From positions 1 through 5,465 of the forward strand of contig JACRIF010000018.1 in the NCBI GenBank assembly GCA_016220125.1: a stretch of DNA of 5,465 bases, written 5' to 3'. Both the position numbers and the translations under genes were made by a program. This document shows positions 1 through 5,465 of the stretch, piece after piece. Below the pieces are notes generated by a model. The model saw only the letters and a program-made list of their open reading frames with translations. It did no database searches and had not been told where the DNA came from. Position 1 is the first letter of the stretch; each line of letters starts with the position of its first letter. This DNA comes from Candidatus Peregrinibacteria bacterium. Lineage in GTDB: Bacteria; Patescibacteriota; Gracilibacteria; UM-FILTER-43-11.

Positions 1-522
1 CAACACCCCTTCGATGCCCGCACGCGCTTGGCGAACGGCGCCTTTTTCACGCGCCTCGCGAAGCTGCTCCGGATGGTTGGCGAATTCCCTCTCGACCTGA
101 GCCAGATGCTCGGCGAACAGTTTGTGGTTTTTCACATTGGCATGGAAAAACGCATCCACCACATCGCCGGCCACAGGAATGAGACCAATGCCCAAATCGC
201 CACCGATGTTGATGAGCATACGCACCACTGTCATTCGCGGGACTCCGGCCCGCACCGCCTCGAGCACGGGATACAGTGCCAACGTCGCCGTGGCCATATC
301 CCCCACCTCGGGGAAGAGAAATCCGACCAAGGCGTCGAGCCTCAACTTGTCGACCACGAAGGCAAACTTCCCCAAACGCTTTTCGGCATCCCGCATGCTT
401 TTCAATTGATCGAGGGTCACCGTTTTTCCATCAATCACGACAGTCGATTCGGGGCGGGACGAATGTGAGTCGCCCTGAATCCCAGCCGCATGCTCATTTT
501 TTAGGATTTCGGATGCGCTCAT
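1..522 (-). CDS. DUF4112 domain protein, 3'-truncated by the window edge
   Basis: The minus strand is open from ATG at 522-520 to base 1 without a stop, giving 174 visible residues. It matches the DUF4112 family as I know it: an N-terminal polar stretch (about 1-45), then a core with two GD motifs, PEVGD at 71-75 and LIPVAGD at 114-120. Between them lie an LYPVLEAVRAGVP segment (83-95) and RMLINIGGDLGIG (101-113), followed by VVDAFFHANVKNHKL (121-135). The hydrophobic runs at about 62-90 and 97-126 could be membrane-associated helices. The biochemical role of DUF4112 proteins is unknown to me and I assign none. The tail after 135 is charged and probably helical. Two in-frame ATGs lie upstream at 573 and 567 and would add 17 or 15 residues. 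I prefer 522 because a TATAAT box sits between these candidates. The gene is divergent from serS, so it is regulated separately. The family call is firm; the start is uncertain. Confidence 0.85.
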   Translation of the reverse strand, partial: MSASEILKNEHAAGIQGDSHSSRPESTVVIDGKTVTLDQLKSMRDAEKRLGKFAFVVDKLRLDALVGFLFPEVGDMATATLALYPVLEAVRAGVPRMTVVRMLINIGGDLGIGLIPVAGDVVDAFFHANVKNHKLFAEHLAQVEREFANHPEQLREAREKGAVRQARAGIEGVL

Positions 523-543
523 CGGTTGAATATTAATCCCACT

Positions 544-572
544 ATTATACTCCGATTTCGGTTCCATTTCCA
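544..572 (-). promoter_or_regulatory. Candidate promoter for the DUF4112 gene
   Basis: Read on the minus strand, a perfect TATAAT (549-544) lies 17 nt downstream of TGGAAA (572-567), which matches the -35 consensus TTGACA at four of six positions. Transcription would begin near 537, leaving about 15 nt of leader before the ATG at 522. If real, it excludes the longer in-frame starts at 573 and 567. The evidence is consensus matching only. TATACT on the plus strand (546-551) overlaps it, so the site could also support rightward transcription. Confidence 0.35.
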
Positions 573-635
573 TAGGGAATGAGGGCAAATTAGAGGAACT
601 TCCCGTTCCAGAGACCACCTCCCCCCTCCGGGGTA

Positions 636-681
636 CTCCTCCTCGTGCGAGGAGGAGATTATTTTTTTGTTTTTTCTTTTT
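636..681 (+). terminator. Strong intrinsic-type terminator with no gene upstream on its strand
   Basis: A perfect 9-bp stem, CTCCTCCTC (636-644) with GAGGAGGAG (649-657), closes a GTGC loop. It is followed almost at once by a long T-rich run (659-681, with seven and then six consecutive T's). This is the textbook form of a Rho-independent terminator for rightward transcription. On the minus strand the A-rich side precedes the hairpin, so it cannot serve the DUF4112 gene. No rightward gene precedes it here. It must end a leader RNA, a small RNA or antisense transcription from the left, or act as an attenuator ahead of serS. Confidence 0.65.
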
Positions 682-703
682 CCACGAATGGGGTATATTT
701 TTC

Positions 704-728
704 GGGCGAGGATACGATCCTCGAGCCC
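704..728 (+). promoter_or_regulatory. Hairpin in the serS 5' leader
   Basis: GGGC (704-707) plus GAGGAT (708-713) pairs with ATCCTC (717-722) plus GCCC (725-728) around an ACG loop, with a two-base GA bulge. It ends 18 nt before the serS ATG. A TATATT sequence at 694-699 could be a -10 element, but I see no good -35. If transcription starts near 705, this hairpin would sit at the extreme 5' end of the serS mRNA, where such structures can affect stability or translation. No T-box consensus is visible. Confidence 0.35.
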
Positions 729-746
729 CATCCTAATCAAAAAACA

Positions 747-2015
747 ATGATCGACCTCAAGCACCTCCGCGAAAACCAGGCCTGGTACGAAAAAGCCTTC
801 GCCAAAAAACTGGCCACCGTGGACATCCCCCACGTTCTGAAATTGGACCAGGAGCACCGCGACCTGATTGTGAAGGTCGAGGAAAAACGCGCCGAGAAGA
901 ACAAGGTTTCCAAACTGATTCCTTCGCTGAAAGACACCGAGAAACAGGCCAAGATCGCCGAGATGAAGGCGTTGGACCAAAAACTGAAAGAGGCCGAGGA
1001 GCACCTGGCCGTGATCGTCGCCCAACTCAAGGAAACGGTCGATGCCATCCCCAACCCCCCGCACGACAGCGTTCCCGAGGGGAAAACCGAGGCTGAAAGC
1101 GTGGTGGTGCGCACGGTGGGCAAGATTCCGACCTTCGATTTCAAACCCAAGGACCACATCGAACTGGGCGAGGCGCTCGATTTGATCGAAGTTGAGGCCG
1201 CCACCAAGGCGAGTGGCGCGCGCTTCTACTATTTAAAGAACGAGGCCGTGCTTTTGGAATACGCCTTGGTCAGCTGGCTGTTCGCCAAATACGCGGCCAA
1301 GGGGTTCATCCCGGTCACCGTGCCCATGCTCGTGAAGGAGCAGATGATGTACGCCACGGGCTTCTTCCCCGCGGAACGGAAGGAAATCTACCATGTGAAC
1401 CCCGGCGAGGACGATTTGTTTTTGATCGGCACCTCGGAGGTTCCGCTCGCGGGTTTGCACATGTTCGACCCCATTGCCGCGGAACAATTGCCCAAACGCT
1501 ACATCGGATTCTCGAGTTGCTTCCGGCGCGAAGCCGGCAGCTACGGCAAAGACACCAAGGGCATCCTGCGCGTGCACCAATTCGAGAAAATGGAAATGTT
1601 CTCGTACTGCCACCCCGACAAATCGTGGGCCGAGCACGACTACCTGCTCAGCTGCGAAGAGGAAATTTTAACGGAGCTCGGACTCCCCTACCATGTGCTC
1701 AACATCTGCGGAGGTGACCTGGGCAACCCCGCGGCCAAGAAATACGATTGCGAGGTGTACATTCCGAGCCAGGAGAAATACCGCGAGCTCACCAGCAGCT
1801 CGAACTGCACCGACTTCCAGGCACGCCGCGGTGGCATCCGCTACAAAGATGGCGAGGGCACCCATTACGCGCACACCCTGAACGGCACGGCCATGGCCTC
1901 GACTCGAACCTTGATCGCGATTTTGGAAAACTACCAACAGAAGGATGGTTCCGTGAATGTTCCTGAAGTGCTGTGGAAGTATACGGGATTTAAAACGATC
2001 AAAAGCAAGCGATAA
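747..2015 (+). CDS. serS: Seryl-tRNA synthetase (SerRS)
   Basis: This 422-residue cytoplasmic class II synthetase charges tRNA-Ser with serine using ATP. Its length is normal for the family. The N-terminus MIDLKHLREN is typical, followed by the charged antiparallel coiled-coil arm that grips the long variable arm of tRNA-Ser (about 29-100). The catalytic domain follows: motif 1 around IPVTVPML (188-195); the serine-binding GTSEVPL loop (228-234); motif 2 with FRREAGSYGKDTKG (259-272) and RVHQFEKMEMF (275-285); the conserved ELTSSSNCTDFQARR segment (347-361); and motif 3, GTAMASTRTLIAILENYQ (380-397). I chose the ATG at 747. An in-frame ATG at 645 would add 34 residues unlike any SerRS and encoded across a terminator T-tract. 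No Shine-Dalgarno is present; the bases before the start are A-rich. The stop codon lies inside a 7-nt-period palindrome. Every motif is intact. Confidence 0.98.
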   Translation: MIDLKHLRENQAWYEKAFAKKLATVDIPHVLKLDQEHRDLIVKVEEKRAEKNKVSKLIPSLKDTEKQAKIAEMKALDQKLKEAEEHLAVIVAQLKETVDAIPNPPHDSVPEGKTEAESVVVRTVGKIPTFDFKPKDHIELGEALDLIEVEAATKASGARFYYLKNEAVLLEYALVSWLFAKYAAKGFIPVTVPMLVKEQMMYATGFFPAERKEIYHVNPGEDDLFLIGTSEVPLAGLHMFDPIAAEQLPKRYIGFSSCFRREAGSYGKDTKGILRVHQFEKMEMFSYCHPDKSWAEHDYLLSCEEEILTELGLPYHVLNICGGDLGNPAAKKYDCEVYIPSQEKYRELTSSSNCTDFQARRGGIRYKDGEGTHYAHTLNGTAMASTRTLIAILENYQQKDGSVNVPEVLWKYTGFKTIKSKR

Positions 2016-2090
2016 GCTATAAGCAATAGGCGGTAGGTGCAAAGTGAATAATCCAAAGCTTAACGCTTATCACTTATCGCCTACCGCTTT
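2007..2090. repeat. Palindromic array of degenerate TAAGCnn heptamers after serS
   Basis: From 2007 to 2090 the sequence keeps a strict 7-nt phase. Left-arm units are TAAGCTA (2013), TAAGCAA (2020), TAGGCGG (2027), TAGGTGC (2034) and AAAGTGA (2041). Reading the right arm as reverse complement gives AAAGCGG (2090-2084), TAGGCGA, TAAGTGA, TAAGCGT and TAAGCTT (2062-2056). The arms 2007-2037 and 2059-2089 can fold with 23 of 31 positions complementary around a 21-nt loop, and other registers shifted by multiples of seven also pair. The right arm ends in TTTTT (2088-2092), so weak rightward termination after serS is possible. The array begins inside the last serS codons and includes its TAA stop. 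Confidence 0.75.
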
Positions 2091-2148
2091 TTCGGTCTTG
2101 CTTGAATTCAACGGCTCGAAACGGTAAGCTTAATCAGCGTATGCTGTT

Positions 2149-2174
2149 TTGAAGTGTTCCAATAAAAGTATAAA
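2149..2174 (+). promoter_or_regulatory. Candidate ftsH promoter
   Basis: TATAAA (2169-2174) resembles a -10 box, with TTGAAG (2149-2154) as a possible -35. The 14-nt spacing is short; using TAAAAA at 2171-2176 gives 16 nt. Transcription would begin at about 2181-2184, almost on the ATG at 2184, implying a leaderless or nearly leaderless mRNA. This fits the lack of a Shine-Dalgarno. It is consensus matching in an A-rich stretch and therefore weak. Confidence 0.3.
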
Positions 2175-2183
2175 AATTAAACC

Positions 2184-4064
<1,881 letters not shown>

Positions 4065-4090
4065 CCCTCTTCAGCCCCCCACTTCCCCCC

Positions 4091-4164
4091 GATTACAAAT
4101 TGACTACAAGTGTACGAACAATTGACGAGTGAAATCCATTTGCAATCCATCTGTAATCAATCTG
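4091..4164. repeat. Palindrome with 11-nt period between ftsH and hsp20
   Basis: Arms 4091-4112 and 4137-4158 are complementary at 17 of 22 positions plus one G-U, with GATTACA and TGTAATC at the outer ends and a 24-nt loop. The right side consists of three consecutive 11-mers: AAATCCATTTG (4132), CAATCCATCTG (4143) and TAATCAATCTG (4154). On the left, AATTGAC recurs at 4098 and 4120, exactly 22 nt apart, and CGATTACAAAT (4090) and TGACTACAAGT (4101) agree at 8 of 11 positions. No T-tract follows either arm, so it is not a standard terminator. Possible -10-like TATACC (4180-4185) lies between it and hsp20. Confidence 0.6.
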
Positions 4165-4198
4165 GCCCAACTATAGGTTTATACCGTCACCCGCCCCC

Positions 4199-4636
4199 AT
4201 GAAACACATCACCTTCAAATCCCCCGACAGCCTTCGCATCCCCGTGTCGAATCCCGTGGAGAAAATGGAGCCCTCCAAGCTCTCGCAATCCCCCGAGGGT
4301 TTTGGGCAATTGCCCATCGATATTTTGGAAAACGAGAAGGAGATTTTGATCATCACCCCGATCGCGGGCGTGGATTTGGACAAGACCGAAATCGTGGTGA
4401 CCAACGATGTGCTCACGATCCGCGGGGAGCGCCAAACCGACCTGAGCCAATTCAACTTCAAGAAACGCGAATACTACGTGCAGGAATGCTTCTGGGGCCG
4501 ATTCTCCCGCTCCGTCATCCTGCCGGCCCATGTGGATACCGCGCACATCGAGGCGACGCAAAAGGACTACGTGCTCTATGTCCGAATCCCGAAAAAATCC
4601 GCGATCACGATGAGGATTGTGAAAATCAAACCCTGA
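4199..4636 (+). CDS. hsp20: Small heat shock protein, Hsp20/alpha-crystallin family
   Basis: This 145-residue protein belongs to the ATP-independent chaperones that form oligomers and hold unfolding proteins for later refolding or degradation. The N-terminal arm (1-37) is short and polar. The alpha-crystallin domain (about 38-132) shows PIDILENEKEILIITPIAGV (39-58), IVVTNDVLTIRGER (65-78), YYVQECFWGRFSRSVILP (92-109) and IEATQKDYVLYVRIPK (117-132). The usual GVL near the domain end reads YVL (124-126), so the conserved glycine is tyrosine. The C-terminal VKI (141-143) fits the I/V-x-I/V motif that docks onto neighbouring subunits. The stop is TGA, and its position just after this motif supports the standard code. 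The ATG at 4199 lies in a C-rich context with no Shine-Dalgarno. Its place after ftsH suggests a shared proteostasis role (inference). I see no CIRCE or sigma-32-type promoter. Confidence 0.93.
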   Translation: MKHITFKSPDSLRIPVSNPVEKMEPSKLSQSPEGFGQLPIDILENEKEILIITPIAGVDLDKTEIVVTNDVLTIRGERQTDLSQFNFKKREYYVQECFWGRFSRSVILPAHVDTAHIEATQKDYVLYVRIPKKSAITMRIVKIKP

Positions 4637-4639
4637 AAT

Positions 4640-4710
4640 AGTCTCAAGCGAGAGTCACCAGTCTCAAGGGCTTAATTCAATCCTTGAGACTCTCGCTTGA
4701 GACTTGAGAC
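4640..4710. repeat. Palindromic GTCTCAA heptamer array between hsp20 and galU
   Basis: The left arm is made of GTCTCAA (4641), GCGAGA (4648), GTCACCA (4654), GTCTCAA (4661) and GG. The right arm, reverse-complemented, is GTCTCAA (4710-4704), GTCTCAA (4703-4697), GCGAGA (4696-4691), GTCTCAA (4690-4684) and GG. AGTCTCAAGCGAGAGTC (4640-4656) pairs perfectly over 17 bp with 4688-4704, and TCAAGG (4664-4669) continues with CCTTGA (4682-4687), leaving a 7-nt bulge and a 12-nt loop. A competing fold pairs 4660-4669 with 4682-4691 over 10 bp. No T-tract follows, so it is not a canonical intrinsic terminator. The arms differ by where whole 7-nt units sit, as expected if units were gained or lost. Confidence 0.85.
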
Positions 4711-4750
4711 TGTTCGGAATAAGGTTCGAAAAAGCATTTAACCGAAAACC

Positions 4751-5465
4751 ATGGCTCAACAAAAAATACGGAAAGCGGTGTTGCCGGTGGCGGGGATGGG
4801 CACGCGTTTCTTGCCCGTAACCAAGGTGGTGCCCAAAGAGCTCTTGCCCATCGTGGACAAACCGGTCATCCAATACCTTGTGGAAGAGGCGGTGCAAAGC
4901 GGGATTGAGGAAATCATCTTCGTGATTTCGAGGCAAAAAGAACTCATCCGCCAGTACTTCTCGCACCATCCCGAACTGGAGGAACACCTGTTCAACAAAG
5001 GGAAGCTCAAGCTGCTCGAGGCCATCCAGCCCATCCATAAAATGGCCCATTTCCGCTTCGTCTACCAAGACGAGGCCCTGGGCGACGGCCATGCGATTTT
5101 GATGGCGGAAAAGGAGGTCGGCGACGAACCCTTTGTGGTGCTGTTCGGCGACGACATCGTGAAAGGCGACGTGCCGGCCGCGCGCCAGCTAATCAACCAG
5201 TACCGCGGCGAAAGCGTGATCGCGGTCGAGCGGATCCCCAAGGCGAAGACCAAGCTCTACGGCATCATCAAGCCCGGGGAAACCCAAGGCGGGAAAGTGG
5301 AGGTGCTCGGACTGGTCGAGAAACCGGAACCCAAAAAGGCACCCAGTACCCTGGGCATCATCGGCAAATACGTTTGCCCGCCCGAAATCTTCGCAGCACT
5401 CAAAAAGGCCAAACACGGAAAGGATGGCGAGATCCGCCTCATCGACGGGTTCATCCAACTTTCCA
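4751..5465 (+). CDS. galU: UTP-glucose-1-phosphate uridylyltransferase, 3'-truncated by the window edge
   Basis: The enzyme makes UDP-glucose from UTP and glucose-1-phosphate in the cytoplasm, supplying envelope polysaccharides and glycolipids. The open frame gives 238 residues without a stop before the window ends; complete GalU proteins are usually around 280-300 residues. Visible signatures: nucleotide-binding AGMGTRFLP (14-22) with TKVVPKE (24-30), LPIVDKPVIQY (32-42), LGDGHAIL (110-117), VVLFGDDIV (129-137) with likely metal-binding aspartates D134/D135, the sugar-phosphate site VEKP (189-192), GKYVCPPEIF (205-214) and GEIRLIDG (226-233). GDGHAI and LFGDD differ from the GLGHAV and LPDD/LPDV seen in proteobacterial GalU. 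A related nucleotidyltransferase (for example RfbA-like) is less likely given VDKPVIQYLVEEA and GEIRLIDG. The ATG at 4751 is the first in frame; no Shine-Dalgarno precedes it. Confidence 0.93.
   Translation, partial: MAQQKIRKAVLPVAGMGTRFLPVTKVVPKELLPIVDKPVIQYLVEEAVQSGIEEIIFVISRQKELIRQYFSHHPELEEHLFNKGKLKLLEAIQPIHKMAHFRFVYQDEALGDGHAILMAEKEVGDEPFVVLFGDDIVKGDVPAARQLINQYRGESVIAVERIPKAKTKLYGIIKPGETQGGKVEVLGLVEKPEPKKAPSTLGIIGKYVCPPEIFAALKKAKHGKDGEIRLIDGFIQLS

Noticed and set aside
28..536. Plus-strand open frames opposite the DUF4112 gene as the gene served by the 636-681 terminator
   Set aside because: They overlap a clearly family-matching minus-strand gene, show no family features and have no start signals.
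645..746. A 34-residue N-terminal extension of SerRS from the ATG at 645
   Set aside because: It would translate the loop, 3' stem and T-tract of the terminator. SerRS proteins normally begin at MIDLK-like sequence, which matches the ATG at 747.
523..746. T-box riboswitch controlling serS
   Set aside because: There is no recognisable AGGGTGGNACCGCG-like T-box sequence or matching antiterminator; only a terminator hairpin is visible.
4091..4198. CIRCE or sigma-32-type heat-shock promoter for hsp20
   Set aside because: GAGTG occurs once but there is no TTAGCACTC partner, and no CTTGAA/CCCCAT-type promoter pair at proper spacing.
4634..4678. UGA read as glycine (code 25) extending hsp20
   Set aside because: TGA falls directly after the expected C-terminal VKI motif, the extension would read into the repeat, and no other gene needs an internal TGA.
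4697..4725. galU promoter using TTGAGA of the heptamer repeat as -35 with TAAGGT as -10
   Set aside because: The 17-nt spacing is ideal but TAAGGT matches TATAAT at only three positions, so it is too weak to list.

Overview
The window looks like ordinary bacterial chromosome and holds five protein-coding genes, two of them cut by the window edges. A DUF4112-family gene on the minus strand runs off the left edge. It is divergent from a rightward series: serS (seryl-tRNA synthetase), ftsH (membrane AAA+ zinc protease), a small heat shock protein gene (Hsp20 family), and galU (UTP-glucose-1-phosphate uridylyltransferase), which runs off the right edge. The coding DNA is clearly G+C-rich by eye, while the spacers are richer in A+T. 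There are no rRNA, tRNA, CRISPR, phage or transposase features, and no gene-free stretch exceeds 300 bases.

Organism: no single marker settles the lineage. The GalU variant motifs (GDGHAIL, LFGDD), the style of the FtsH and Hsp20 proteins, and the loose housekeeping order recall Patescibacteria/CPR genomes, possibly Peregrinibacteria-like. This is an impression from remembered family members, not a search result. Genetic code 11 fits: hsp20 ends in TGA at the expected place and no internal TGA is needed in any gene, which argues against the UGA-glycine code of Gracilibacteria/Absconditabacteria. None of the five starts has a convincing Shine-Dalgarno sequence.

Layout: 1-522 is the DUF4112 gene (-). 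523-746 is the divergent spacer, with a TATAAT box facing the DUF4112 gene, a strong rightward hairpin plus T-tract with no gene in front of it, and a second hairpin just ahead of serS. 747-2015 is serS. 2016-2183 is a spacer whose first part is a palindromic array of degenerate 7-nt units that overlaps the serS stop codon. 2184-4064 is ftsH. 4065-4198 is a spacer with a palindrome built on an 11-nt period. 4199-4636 is hsp20. 4637-4750 is a spacer with a palindromic array of GTCTCAA heptamers. 4751-5465 is galU.

Functionally the genes cover translation (SerRS), membrane and cytosolic protein quality control (FtsH and Hsp20 side by side) and sugar-nucleotide supply for envelope polysaccharide (GalU). 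The spacers of 168, 134 and 114 nt, each with its own palindrome, suggest separately transcribed genes rather than one tight operon. The genes themselves are conventional. The most unusual signal is that three consecutive spacers each carry an imperfect palindrome whose arms are made of short tandem units, with a different unit sequence, and in one case a different period, in each spacer.
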